This document shows, one piece after another, positions 1 to 12,344 of a DNA stretch of 35,374 bases (positions are counted from its first letter, which is position 1; the number at the start of each line of letters is the position of its first letter). The stretch comes from Cephalotrichum gorgonifer. Lineage: Eukaryota > Ascomycota > Sordariomycetes > Microascales > Microascaceae. The notes below the pieces were generated by a model, which saw only the letters and a list, made by a program, of their open reading frames with translations, did not search any database and was not told the origin of the DNA. The stretch lies in contig ONZQ02000019.1 in the NCBI GenBank assembly GCA_900312665.1, positions 536,456 through 571,829 on the forward strand, given 5' to 3'. The translations under genes and the position numbers were made by a program.

Positions 1-830
1 CACCCTGGGTATTGATATCAGTACCCTTCTCGAGGAGCATCTCGACGATCTCCTTATGACCCTATACAGAGGCAGCTATAAGAGCTATACTATAGCGACT
101 ACTACCCTGGGCATTGATATCAGTACCTTTCTCGAGGAGTATCTCGACGATCTCCTTATAACCCCCTGCAGAGGCAGCTATAAGAGCTGTATCATAGCTA
201 CCATCACCCCGGGCATTGATATCAGCACCCTTCTTGAGGAGCATCTCGACGATCTCCTTATAATCCCATATAGAGGCAGCCATAAGAGCTGTACTATAGT
301 CACCACCACCCTAGGCAGCATTGATATCAGCACCCTTCTCGAGGAGTATCTCGATGATCTCCTTATGACCCTATACAGAGGCAGCCACAAGAGCTGTACT
401 ATAGCGACCACCACCTCGGGCATTGATATCAGCACCCTTCTCGAGGAGCATCTCGATGATCTCCTTATAATCCTATACAGAGGCAGCTATAAGAGCTGTA
501 CCATAGCCACTACCACCCTGGGTATTGATATCAGCACCCTTCTCGAGGAGCATCTCGATGATCTCCTTATGACCCCCTGCAGAGGCAGCCATAAGAGCTG
601 TACTATAGCCACCACCACCCCGGGCATTGATATCAGCACCCTTCTCGAGGAGCATCTCGACGATCTCCTTATAACCCCGTGCAGAGGCAGCTATAAGAGC
701 TGTACCATAGCCACCACCACCCTGGGCATTGATATCAGCACCCTTCTCGAGGAGCATCTCGACGATCTCCTTATGACCCCGTGCAGAGGCAGCCACAAGA
801 GCTGTGTTGTAGTCCCCGTTGCCTTTGGCA
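1..830 (-). repeat. Tandem 102-bp ankyrin-coding repeat array with in-frame stops
   Basis: The motif GATATC recurs at 14, 116, 218, 323, 425, 527, 629 and 731, giving a 102-bp period (34 codons) with one 105-bp unit. Units are highly alike. On the minus strand the ankyrin frame is kept through the whole array, but TAG codons occur at 62-64, 311-313, 371-373 and 473-475. Three of these sit at the same place in the unit (Ala-Ser-Val-stop). The fourth is in the 105-bp unit beside a 3-bp insertion. The array runs off the left edge. A long plus-strand open frame at 56-892 is only the stop-free antisense reading of the repeat. Confidence 0.9.
62..475 (-). pseudogene. Untranslated ankyrin tail of the NLR gene
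   Basis: Downstream of the first stop (473-475) the same reading frame still spells ankyrin units, interrupted by TAG at 371-373, 311-313 and 62-64. No frameshift is present. This is therefore either a former C-terminal part of the NLR lost recently, or repeats that are recoded or re-joined in other isolates. The region left of 62 continues the array to the window edge and its outcome cannot be seen. Confidence 0.7.
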
Positions 831-3594
831 CTTGTACCTTTCCTATCTTCTTGTTTACTTTTGTCTTCCTCGGGGGATTGATCCGGGCTTAGAGCCAAGA
901 TATCTTTAACGACCAGGTTGAGGCCCAGAAAGCTCGCCAGCGTTAAGTCGGTCCAAGGGCCCTCAAAGACATGCCTGTGGTGATGGTGGTACAGCCAGGC
1001 GCTCGCTTGCTCTCTACTCGTATTACAGAGAGTACGCGCAAGCTTCCGAGATTCCTCTGCAATTTCCTCTTCCTGTGAGATGTAGTGCAAATGCCAGTGG
1101 GCACCAGCATAGGAGATGAATGAGTCTTCTTGATCCTCACTGTAGTTCAGGTGAGGTACTGTGAAGCCCTGTAGCCTGCGATTCCGACGGGGTTTTGGGA
1201 GATCCGGTAGCAGCAAGTAGTCAAGGCAGGCCAGTGACATCGTGCTGTGCGACTTTGATATGTCGAAGCGCCCTTCCCACTTGCCTTGCCGTGAAGGGTG
1301 AATGAGAAACTCCCTTGCTGTCTGATGGATGAAAGACAATTTTGAGTCGTAAACGCTGATGAAGAGGCCACACAGGTTCTTGACGGTCGTTCCAAAGCTC
1401 TCTCTTGACCACAGGTCTTCCTTAACTGCCGCGTATGATACGAAGGGTTGCTCCTGGGAGGCTAATGCCAAAGCCGTATTGGCATCATCGAGTGTTAGAG
1501 GACGTGCAGCAGCGAGGATGATTCGAAGAAGTAGATCGGTAAGTGCTTCATCCTGGCTTCTGCTGAGAATCTTTTCGTATGCACCAGATACCCGAGATGG
1601 GATATCGGATAATAATTTCTCAATGCTTGATCGCTTTCCGTATCGACTCAGGTTCTCCTTGATCGTGTCGAATATAAGATAGAGCCATAGGTAGGTACGA
1701 CTCTCCATGCTCTTGAGGCGTTCGGAAATCTTGTGTCGGTCGGTAGCGGACAAAGTGGCTGGCAAATCATGCACTCGCACGTCGATGACCAGATTAATCT
1801 CGCGGGCGATATCAGCCGACTTATCGTCGCCATCAAATCGTAGATAGTTTGTCGCGAGGAATTTTCCGAAGTATGCCTCTAAATCGTCATATGGACGACT
1901 CGTGATGAGAAACTTGAGCCTCGGAGACGAGCGGGACAGATGGCCCGGTCGACAGTAGAGGTCCTGCAACTTGCTGATCAATTCTTCCCGACTCTTCTTC
2001 TCACATTCGTCAAGGGCATCCAGGACGCAGATGATTTCTCCAGTACCAGAGGATCTGGCACAGGTTTCCAGGATTTGCCACAGCTCAGAGAATTTCTCAG
2101 CCAAGCTCTCGCCATGATTTTTGTGACTGGGTAGTGCAAGTCTGATCAGGTTGCCGGTAGGGTCGTGAGAGAAAAGCTGGTGGAGGATTTCACGTAAGGC
2201 GTTGGTGCTGGATGTGCGTCCTTCTTCTCCGTCCTTGAAAAAGAAATGGCAGACAGTTGAGCTGTTGGTGTTCGTACAAAGCCGGTCCTCATCGATCAGA
2301 GCTCGGGATAGAACCGACTTTCCACATCCAGGGCCGGCGGAGACCCAGAGGAGCCTGGACGTGTCACTGTCTCGCCATGTGCGGAATCTATCGTCACTGA
2401 AGAACCATTCGCATGTACCTTCTACCCTCTTGGGATTGAAGTCTTTGCATCGCTCGTAGTCGTAGTTGGATGCGAGGTCTTGAAGGAGGCGTCTTTCCTT
2501 CTCGTCCTCGTAGATTCTCTGGGTCTGCATTCTACCCTCTTCGAGAATCTTTGAGATCTCATCGAGAATAGCCCGTGAATGTTGCATCTCATCCTGCTGG
2601 CCGCGCCAGCGTTCTCTGATTTCCTCCACGTTGAGGTGAACAATATAGCTGTTGCAGCTGTCGCTCAACTTCTTAATCTCTGCCGCCTTATCCCAGTCAT
2701 TCCAGCCAGCTACGATTTGCCACGCACGAGAGAGTTGAGCTCTTGAGAGATGGCATATGACGCGGGCCTGATATTCGATCACGTATGAGTAGAGCTTGGT
2801 CAAGGGATCGATGAGACGCTGGTAGTGTTGTCGATGGTCGGACTTGAGATAGGCCTCCTCGCAGACTTGCCAGTACATTTGGAGATCGCCGATTGAATTG
2901 AAGCCTTGCAGCATGGCCTTATTTTGGACAGTACCGCTCGTAAGTAGCTGGGGAATGAGCATGGGATGTATCATTTCGGGAGGGAAGGGCGTGTACCTAC
3001 AGGGAGAAGTAATGAAACACCGCACCACGCCAGCGCCGCGTGTGGCTGAGCGCTGAGGGCTTGCTTGATGAATGGATCGGACCAGAGGAAGAACTTTGCC
3101 AACCTCTCGGCCTGTTCTCGTATCTTTACATCCTTCCCAAGAAGCGAGACGCGCCACTGCTTCTCGTCGCGAGCTTCCAACAGTTGTCTCACAGTTGATT
3201 CGACCGATCGTGGGGTTGCTAGGTCTGTGCTAGCGACAGTGTCGCCTTGCAGGGAGGCCAGGTGCTTCGCGTAGTCTGCAAGCAGCTCTGGCTCTCGCTC
3301 CTGAGCTATTCCGTAGGCCAGTCTCCAGGGATCGACGTCGTGGGTCGGGGAAGACTCTGCGTTAGAAGAGGTTGGAGGAGCAGGAGCAGAGGGTTCCGGG
3401 GCCGGCGATACGGGAGGGGAGTCCAGAGGCTGTAGAACCGACAGCACGGTCTGCTCAGGAGGTGCTGGCGCTTGTGCGGAGGATGAGGCCTGTTCGGCTG
3501 CCAAGGGCGCAGACGGAGAGGTGAGAGTGCCACTTCCCTCAGTTTTGCCGCCCAGCTTCACCTTCCTTCGTATGGCCCTTTTAAACCGGTCCAT
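473..3594 (-). CDS. NLR-like NWD/NACHT/ankyrin protein, C-terminally truncated by stop codons
   Basis: Two exons, complement(473..2947, 3001..3594), encode 1022 aa. The 53-bp phase-0 intron starts GTAGGT and ends CCCCAG, and removing it restores the family-like LLLPLLTSGT. The ATG at 3594 opens a basic stretch and a Pro/Ser-rich linker. A fungal NWD-type NACHT N-terminal domain follows (about 70-330; PWRLAYGIAQEREPEL). The NACHT NTPase has Walker A GPGCGKS at 403-409 and Walker B ICVLDALDEC at about 504-513, then the family motif FIHQTAREFLI. From about residue 907 come three full 34-residue ankyrin units and part of a fourth (KEIVEMLLEKGADINA), ending at TAG 473-475. Known family role: such proteins oligomerise on ligand sensing by the repeats and act in non-self recognition and regulated cell death. 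The ankyrin DNA continues past the stop with more stops, so this may be a truncated allele or a decaying gene. Domain calls are secure; function is inferred. Confidence 0.85.
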
Positions 3595-5203
3595 TTTGGT
3601 CGGAACACCTGGTAGCCGCCTGGGGGGATATTAGCTGTGGGTGCTTACAACTATGAGGTGGTTAGAGGCGCTGGGAGGAAAGGTAGTATGGGAGTAATGG
3701 CAAAAATAACTTGAAAGAACAAAAGGTATTAGGCAGAATTAGGGTCAGGCGAACGAGGCGCTCCCAAGCGAGCATGGTATGCGGAATGTGTGGAAAGGGA
3801 AGACGAGCTGGGCAGAGGCCTCCGCATCATTGTGCAGCATGCTGTGAAATCACACCACCAATTATAAGGAAGCATGAATGGCCAGCTGCACGGCGCAGGC
3901 CATGGATGCTGAGCTGAGCGAGCAATGAGAGTCGTCACATCTCCGTAGCAGTTGCAGACTTGCAACCAGGCCGGCCTGACTGATGGACATATGCGATGCC
4001 AGCAAATCAATGACAAACAGGGACACCGCCATGGCCATTTTCAGAGAAGCTGGGTTTAAAAAAAACGACTACATTGGATGTCCGAGGGAAGCAGAATGCC
4101 AGGGCCGTGATATGTGGAAAGTCGTTCATTGCATCCCCACTGCGCACTCGGGGATACGTCCACCTTCAGGAATGCTGATTTTCGTGCTCCGGGACCTGCT
4201 GAGTCTGCGAGGAACGCGCTGACTGACCCAAGAAATTGCCGGCTACAGTCGGACAGAAAGATTGACGTCTGAATTGCAGTGGCGATATTTTGCGTGCTGT
4301 TCCTCAGTAATCTCGATTCCCCATCAGTTACTGCACCAACAGAGCATGGGAGGCCGTGACCAGCTCGCCCGCCCTGGCCGTTCGGCTGAGTCAGCGGAGG
4401 CTGGCTACCTGGTGCACAAGCTGCGACGCAATGTGCTGCAGGCGACTACCATTACCCTCTATTCCGTTTCGTGGTTTATGTATACAAGAGGGGATAGTGC
4501 CCTCAGTTTTCTAAGAGCTACGCTCGTGCGTGTTAACTAGAGTTGTGTTGAGAATATGTAGACACGAGTGTAAGGCACGGACTTGGCTAAGATGGTTAAG
4601 ACGGCCGAGCTCCGGTGGAAGCTCCGGAAAATGGCCGGACTGGACACGGGGGCGGCCGACTAACTAACACGGATATCCGATCCAAGGCGCAAACAATCAC
4701 CAGCACCCCAATAAGTGGCAGTGTGTTTGAGATCTGTTACTTTTACGGCCTTCAACACCTGCAGAGAATAATACTCTGCAGCTACTCCCTCTTGTTACTC
4801 GACCTCTAATCTGGACCTAGCCTCCCCCACTCTTGCCCCACTCCAGTCATAATGCCGATGTTGAGCGTGTCTCCGGTCATGCTCTTCTGAAGATTGGTCG
4901 CGTTGAAGACATGACGGAGCTCCATCCAGTTGATAGACTTCTCAACGACTACAGGTGACATGGGACTGAGACCCCTTTCTTCACGCAGATTTCCCGCCCT
5001 GCCCGATCTGCCCGATGGTCAAACCCTACGGGCATTGCTATTACAAGCAAGAAAAAGATGGCCATTGGATCTAAACACATTTTCAGACTATATCTCCGGG
5101 AATCTTACACTCTGAGGTGCCTTCAAGCCGGTGTGCCCAAGAAACTCGGATTCAGAGGTGGAATCCCGCTTTCACTTCCTCATCAGAGGTGTCATCTCAG
5201 CCC
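3595..5203. other. Intergenic region, 1.6 kb
   Basis: This holds the promoter side of the NLR gene and the 3' side of the helicase-AAA gene. I see no convincing exon, tRNA or conserved protein fragment; the open frames are short and their composition does not look coding. The only structure is one copy of a diverged dispersed repeat at 4468-4561. Confidence 0.6.
4468..4561 (+). repeat. Diverged dispersed repeat, copy A
   Basis: About 94 bp that aligns with 18558-18651 in the same orientation. Shared blocks are TTCGTGGTTTATGTATA, CCCTCAGTT, a GAGCTA(C/T) block and GAGAATATG at the end. Many differences are transitions, as expected of an old or RIP-altered mobile sequence. Similarity may extend weakly upstream but not downstream. 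No terminal repeats or target duplications are evident. Confidence 0.6.
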
Positions 5204-8200
5204 TCAGCCCTCAGCCCAATCCACGTCCCCGTCCCCCACGAAATGAGACCCCCCAGCACATCGGTATCCTCCCTCCTGCTTGATCCAGGAATACCCCGCC
5301 GGACAAAGTCCCATCGCCTCTAGCTTCTTCCTCTTCGCCGCCTCCACCTGCCTCCTCTCCTCCTCCTCTATCAGCTCGTCTAAGATCTTCGCCCGGAGGG
5401 CCTCGGATGACTCGTCCGCGAGCTTGCGCTGCAAGGCCTGGTAGTTCTTCTCCCGGGCGGCCTCGGCCTTCTTATCGAGTTCGAGCTGAGCCCACACCTC
5501 GTCAGAGACGCCCGCGTCTCTGAGAGACTTCTCGTCCGAGGGCTTCTGCTTCGCGGGCGGTTTGGCGGGGGGTGCCTCCGTGGTCGAAGTTGAAGTCGCT
5601 GTGGAGGTAGACGTGGTCGGGGCCGGCGACAGCGTTGGCGGGCCCTGAAACTGGAACGGAAGGGGGATGCGTCTGCTCGGTCTCACGGCATCCCGGTTTC
5701 TGCGCTCGTCGAGCATGAAGGTGAGCTCACTCCTCACGATATCCTCACTCACCACGAGCCCGCCTCCACTCCCACTCCCACCGCCACCGTCAGCCTTGAG
5801 AGCCCTCCTAAAGATGTGCATCGCGAGTGTCTCCACATCCCTGGCGTTCGCCCAGCCCTTCAACATTGATAGTTGCATAAAATTCTCTGAGACGTCCCGC
5901 TCAAAACCCGGGTCCATTTTCTCGAGAACTGATAGGTCCAGCGTGGCCTTTGTCGTTTTCATCTTTGCCCTCTTTTGCTGCAGTCGGCTGCGCAGGAGCT
6001 CGATGCAGGCACCCGGTGCAAGAGAGGAGAATGATATAACATCGGGGAAGCGACTCGATAACCCCGGATTCACTGAGAGCAGCCTGTTGATATCGTCGTC
6101 GTACCCCGCGAGTATAACCACCATCTTCCCCATGTACTTCTCCTTTGTGAGGCTGTCGACAATCTCGTCAACTGCTTCCTTGGCAAATGAGCCCTCAGCG
6201 AGTCTGTAGGCCTCGTCGATAAAGAGGACCCGTCCCAGCGCCTTGTCAAAAGTAGATCTAACGGTAAGCCCCGTATGACCAACATACTGTCCCACGAGAT
6301 TCGAGGCGGAACACTCGACGACCTCCGCCTTCGCAAGGAACCCCATGTCGTAGAACACCTTGCCCATCTTCCTCGCGGTCGAGGTCTTGCCCGTCCCGGG
6401 CGGGCCGCGGAAGAGGAACGTAAATGGGACTCCCTCCTTCGGGTCCAGGCCGTGCTCCTTGTGAGCCCGTACCTGCGACTGGTACCCCTCGAGGAGCGAT
6501 ACGAGTGTACCGCAGCCGACGGTGTCCTTGAAGAGCATGCGGATGTTCGTCTCGCTCCTCTCGCCGCGGTCGAATTCCTCGTCGAAGTCAACGGCGTCGA
6601 GGAGGTCGTGGCGCTTGGTTTTCCCCGTTGAGAACCTCTTCTGGTGCCGCGCCTTTGCGTCGTTCAGGAGGATGTCGATCTCGCCGGCATTCCCAAAGTT
6701 GGGCCTGTTACGGGCCCTGTCGAGCACCTCCAGCGCCACCTGTTTCCCCTTATCCGTGGTCATGAACCCGGATTGCGATAGCTTGAGATCCAGGATGCGG
6801 GCTAGCTCCTCCTGGGTAAAATCCTCAAATATGAAAGCGGATGCGATGGGGAAGCGGCGGCTGAGGCCCGGATTGACGTTTTGGAACATGCCCTCCATCT
6901 GCTCCCTGTATCCGAGAAGGAGGACACAGCGGTCTTCGCCGGGCGTGCTCTGCACCTCTGCGACGATGGTGTCGACAACGGCGGTCCTGTAGATATCCGA
7001 GGTGCCGCCCGTACCGTTGCTTGGGCCACCGTACAGACCGTATGCCTCATCGATGACGAGAACTTTTCCGATCGTGGAGGCAAGGATCCCCTTGGTCACT
7101 TGCTCGCTTTGGCCGAGATGGGAACCTACGAAGTCGGATGGGTTCTTGACGACGACTGACAGGATGATTAGTGAGTGGCATTCAAACGGATGTGTATGGT
7201 TCAGGGGTATGCTCACCTTCACCATTTGATAGTATTCCCAGAGATACCAGTATCTCCCCATAAAACTTTGCGACCGTCGTCTTGCCGGTCCCCGGCGAGC
7301 CAAGGAACACTTTGTTAAGCGTATACTCCACTGGCGGCTCCTCGGCAAGTTCTCTCTGGCAGTTGGCCTGCATAGTGTCAACAAGCACTCTGACGGCGTC
7401 CTTTACGGCCCGAAGTCCGATGAGGCTATTTAGCTTTTCCCACGCCTTGCAGCCGTGTAAGGCCGCGCTGGGCTCCGGCCCTATAAGGTCCTCCTTCGTC
7501 AGCAGGAGGTAATCTGGAGTAACGCCAGACCGCTTTTCCCTCCGGATCCGGTCAGATTGCCGGTTGCAGATTCGTACGACAGCGTTCTCGACGTCCCGCG
7601 CGTTGCCGAACCCTTCGCGTCCGCGACCGCGCCCGAGCCTCCTGGAAACAATGCGGCAGTAGAGTCCGTCCAATGTCCCCTCGGCCGCCATGCGACCGCC
7701 AAACTTGTCCTCGACCTTGAGCTTAAGAATCTGCAGCAGCTCCTCGTCTGTGTAGTCGTCAAACTTCATCTGGATCGGGAACCGGCTGGGCAGCCCCGGG
7801 TTGTGGGCGAAGAACGACTCCATCTGCTTCGTGTACCCGGCAAGCACGAAGACGACCTTCCCCGTGAGATTCTCTACCTCGGCGAGTAAGAAGTCGAGAA
7901 CCGCTTTCCCGCCGGGACTGTTCCCTGATGAAAGCTGGTATGCCTCGTCAATAAAGAGAACGCCGCCGCCGCCGTTTTGGATCTCCTCGAGAAGGTCCTG
8001 ACAGCCTTGGACACCCATGTTCGCGAGCTTCGAGCCGGTAGTCTCCTCGAACTTCGTGCCGGGTATAACACCCACAGACGTCAGGAACTGGCCGTAGAGG
8101 CGCGCAACGGTTGTTTTCCCTAGCGGAGTCGTCAGTACCTACTTTAGAGAAAAAATCTGTGAATGCTTACCTGTGCCCGGGTTACCCAGAAGAGAGCAGC

Positions 8201-11200
8201 TGAAGCGCTCCTTGGCGAGCGACACATCCTGCCTGATGGCAGTATCGACTCGACTCTTCGTCCCCAGAAACTTCGCCTTGACGGCCTCGAGCCCGATCAT
8301 CCCCATGAGGGCGTCCAGGGGTGCGCTCGATTGGCCCTCATACCTCTTCATATATTCCCACTCTTCATTGGCAGTATCAGGAGCTCGCCACTGACCGTCT
8401 TCTTTCTTCGACTTGGTGGTTTCATCCTTCCTTTCCTTCGCGAGTCTCACCTTCGCGGCCTTTTTTTTCTGGTCCTGGGCCTCCTGTCTCTTCTTCTGCT
8501 CCTCCATCCTCACCCTTGCCTCCTTCATCCCCTTCAGTGCCGCCTTTTCGTTCTCGATAGTTTGCTTTAGCTCGGATTCCTTGGCTTTGTTCTTCATCAA
8601 CCGGCGTTCGTGGTCGAGTTCGTCCCGTGTCCTGTCAAGCTCCCGCTCGTACGAGGCTTGAAGGACTCGGCGCTGCATCTCCAGCTCAAGATCCCGCTCA
8701 GCTCGCCGTCTTATATCCTTGTCCTCTTTCTCGCAGTCGGCACAGGGCCTCCCTCGGTCACGGCACAAGCTGCGCGTCTTGTGGTTGCGCGCGCAGTTCT
8801 TCTCGACCAACTGAGAGCACGTCACCATTGAATGGTCTCGTACTCTGTGGCACCGACGGTCGCATCTGTGCAGCCCACAGGGGAGCGGAGCGTTGCTTCG
8901 TAGGAAGGCTGTCAGTACTGCCCGTGGCACGGTTTGCAGATTCGGTCACTTACCAAGGCTTGGTACATCCGCCTTCGGGGCAATACTTGTCAAAGTCCTC
9001 GGGTGAAGCGAGCAGTGACGTAGTGTCGGGATGCTGCTGGCACCTCACGGGTACTCCGTCATAAAGATAGCCCCCCTCCTTCAGGAGGTTAAACAACTTC
9101 TTCCACAAGCCCCCGCCCTTCTTACTCGCAAGGAAGGTGTCCATATGTCCAATCATGATTACCGCTTGTCTGGCTCGTGTCAGAACGACATTAAGCCGCT
9201 CTGGGGAAGACAGGAACCCAATGTCGCCGCGAGAGTTGCTCCTCGTGAGGGATATAACCACGACGTCGCTTTCTTCGCCTTGGTAGTTATCTATCCGCAT
9301 GATTAGCCCTGGCCAGCGGTCAAGAAAATATGAATCCTTACCTATGGTGGATATCCGGATCTTCTTCTTATCCACCTTGGCGGCCGCCCGCGTCAGGAGC
9401 CCGGCTCGCCGCAGTTCATAGGAGTCGAGGTCGGTAAGCAAGGGGTCATTCTCGCGGCTCAAAATTTCTCGGAGGAGCCGCAGCTGGGCAAGGTACGGCG
9501 TTAAGATCACCAGTTGGTCGGTCCCGTAGCCCTGTTGCCCGAGATACTTAACTAGCCTCAGTACCATCGCAGCCTCAAACGTGTTCTGTTTACTCGTCAC
9601 GGCGCCGTTGTCCCGTCGATCACTTAGGGTAGCGAAGTCCTCCTCGGGTTTCTCATGATTCACAAAGACGACTCGTCCCCTCAGGCCAAGGGGCTCAGCA
9701 CGAGAGAAGGTTCTAGGTCCGTCCTTGAGCTCCGGATAGGTCAAGGCTCGAGGGAACGCCGATATATCGGGGTGCATGCGGTGCTGCTGGTTAAGCTGCG
9801 AATAACGGTACCCCTGGAGAATCAGTCTCTCAAACAACGACCTATTCAGATCGTATCCGGACCCCTGCTCGACTGACAGATTGTAGGTGTTGATTTTCGG
9901 CCGGAGTTGCTTGTGGTCGCCGATGAGGACGAGCTGTTTGACACTGGGTGCAAGGGCAGTGAGGACATGTGCCTCGAGGATCTCCCCTGCCTCCTCAACC
10001 AGGACCATGTCCGCATTAGCTGCAGAAATCAGCTCCGGATACTTGGCGGCTGCCGTCGTGGTACACCCGATGACCTTCTTCTCTTCCAGGAGAGCCCTCT
10101 TTGGGCGGGTCATTAGCGTTTCGAGGGACTTCTGCTCCTCAGAAAGGCCGAATCCAATCTTGGAAACATCGTCGATCTGCTCCTGCTTTATCGACTGGAC
10201 CCAGGACCCGAAACGTGCCACTCTCTCCTCTTTTGGCATCTTCCAGAACGCCGCTGTGTCTCCCTTGAGGCGGTCTGAGAACGGGTTTGGGGGTTTCATG
10301 TTCTTCCACCTGTCAAGAAGGTACCCGCTGTCCATTGTCTTCCCACGCTTTCCAACAGTGGCAAATCCCTCCTTTCCCTGCCCGTTCATTAGTACCTCGC
10401 TAGGTACCGTTAATGCCGTATGCGCCAGCCTGTCATCAAACTCCAGGTACCCAAGGACATCTGTCGAGGTGACGGGTCTCGCAAGGATTTCTACGGCTTC
10501 ATTCAGGTATTCTTTCAGCTCGTTTATACTGTCTCTCAGAGTATTGATCGCAGCCCAGTCCATTTTTGATTTGAATCCGGATAGTTGCTTCTCTAGTGAT
10601 AGCCCGGCCGTCTTCTCCGTCGATTTGGAGCCGAGACGGACCATGTTCTGGCGGGAGATGCCGACTTTGATGAGATCCATAAGGAATTGGTCGAGGGCAT
10701 GGTTCGTGTAGCTAAGGACGAGGACCCTCATCTCTTGATTCAAGGCGGCGCTCACAATCAGCGCCCCGACGTAGGACTTTCCAGTGCCTGGATAATATTT
10801 AGTTAGCTGGAGACTTTTTGCACGTTCACAGGGCAGGTACAGCCCCTTAAGGGTAGCTTACCGGGAGGCCCAAGTATAGCGCTGACCGGCAGTCTCAGAG
10901 CGTCGACGATAGAACGCACTTGGTCACCATCGACGGGCTGTCCAACAATCTTACATCCCTCCTTGCTACCTTGGGCCTTAAGGTCCTCTATGAGGCTCTG
11001 GATACCTGGTTTAGGCTCGAACTTCACGGCGTCCGCCCTAGAGGGGTCGAGCAAGCAGATGTCAAGAGGCAGTTCCTTGATACACTTTAGTCTTTTGAGG
11101 ACGGGCTCGTAGGCAAACACTGCGGTATCAACCAAGGCAAAATCGAGCGGTTTGGACTGGAAAAGGGCGCCCAGTACCTTGCGCAGCGCGTCGATATCTG

Positions 11201-12344
11201 GTATCTGGATCTCGACAACGGGTGGTGTCCGGAGCAGTTTGGCCTCGTCCTTCCATATAAAGCCAAAGGCCAGCAACTCCTTGCCGCAGCAGAATGCGCC
11301 GAATGACTGGTGTTTGAGGAAACCGGGCTGGGAGCTGAGAAAGGCCTTCCTGCTGTGTTCTGATAGACCCGAGAGGCGTTCTAATCCTTTCGCACAATGT
11401 ACGAGGATAGATACCCGTCCATCGGCATTGAACTTGGTCTGGAAGTCGACACCAATTACAGAGATACCGCCTAGCACCGTGGCTGTCCGTCGTCCCCTTT
11501 TCTTGATGCCGAGTGCGATCTGGATGTCGCTACGCAGCTCGCCGAGCATGTCCTCACGGAGGAGCCTGAACTGGTTCTCGAGATGAGCCTTGGCTCTTTC
11601 GTCCACGGGAGTCTCCGCAACATCTGATGCAAGTCTGTAGTACGGAGCTTCGGTGAAGAGAAGCTCGTCCCGGGTAGGGTATATAGCGATCTTGCGGAAG
11701 TCTTCAAAATCATTGTCGTGTCTCCCGCCGGGCCCGCCGGGCCCGCTGGTGCTACCATTGTTCCCGAGCAGGCGAAGCGACTTCTCGAGTTTATACGCGT
11801 AGCTCCGGGTCTGTTGATTTGCGGACTGGAGCAAGGACCCACGGTGGCTGATAGTTCGGATGGTGTCGACTACTTCCCCTTCGGGTAATGTTGGCAGGGA
11901 GAGGAGTTCCAGGCATAACCAAGCAAGGGGTTCGCTAATATTCACATCCAACTCGTTCTTCTCGAAACACGCAACAAGGGCATCCCAGAACGAGCTGGGT
12001 TCGATAACCTCCTTGAGGACCATGTGAAGGAAAAGTCCGCTGTTGAGGGCCTTGACCACGGGGTCGGACAAGCAAAGGAGAAACCTGGAAGCGTAGTTCT
12101 GGATATATTCCCTGCTGAGATCCCGCCGGAGGGAGTTGTGGATTGCTGAAAGCCCATGCTTGCTGGAGATGATTTGCTCAATGCAAGTGCTGGGCGAGTC
12201 CTGGAGGCAAACGGCCTCTAGGAAGTGCTGGGCGTCGAGAACGGAGTCCACATTTCGCTTTCCTTTGAGAAATAAGTGTAGCTGATTTCTCAACTTGATC
12301 TCTCTCGGATTCTTGGAGTTCTGTTTGCCAGTGTTTAACGCCAT
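5204..12344 (-). CDS. Giant SF1 helicase / NF-X1 zinc finger / triple CbxX-type AAA+ ATPase
   Basis: Six exons: complement(5204..7155, 7217..8119, 8171..8895, 8954..9290, 9342..10787, 10862..12344), 2281 aa. UPF1/ZNFX1-like SF1 helicase motifs: I GPPGTGKS (492-499), II VEEAGE (758-763), III LIGDHKQLRP (about 783-791), QHRMHPDIS (about 829), V TIDNYQGEESD (about 975), VI LNVVLTRARQ (about 1009). One NF-X1 finger follows (GGCTKPC, LPCGLHRCDRRCH; about 1085-1110), then a Lys/Glu-rich coiled coil. Three AAA+ modules follow, with Walker A GNPGTGKT (about 1324-1331), GSPGTGKT (1604-1611) and GPPGTGKT (1882-1889) and Walker B FIDEAY or VIDEAY. A charged C-terminal coil ends the protein. The first 490 residues carry no motif I recognise. 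Four joins cut inside conserved motifs and restore them exactly. The start is the first ATG (CATCATGG context). The frame stays open to 12443 without another ATG, so a further 5' exon is possible. RNA or nucleic-acid remodelling is inferred from the family only. Confidence 0.88.
9291..9341 (-). other. Stop-free 51-bp intron inside helicase motif V
   Basis: Donor GTAAGG and acceptor GCGGATAG bound 51 bp, a multiple of three with no stop codon, so a plain frame search reads straight through it. Unspliced, it inserts 17 residues into motif V. Removing it gives ISTIDNYQGEESD, the expected SF1/UPF1-like sequence. Read-through would put a non-conserved insert next to the nucleotide-coupling motif. 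Confidence 0.85.

Noticed and set aside
56..892. 278-aa plus-strand frame with regular repeats
   Set aside because: It is the antisense of the ankyrin repeat array; its periodicity is wholly explained by the 102-bp coding units on the minus strand.
4930..5203. Short open frames upstream of the helicase-AAA stop
   Set aside because: One frame reads a few residues that look protein-like (KPYGHCYYKQEKDGHW) but breaks at a stop, and no family could be named.
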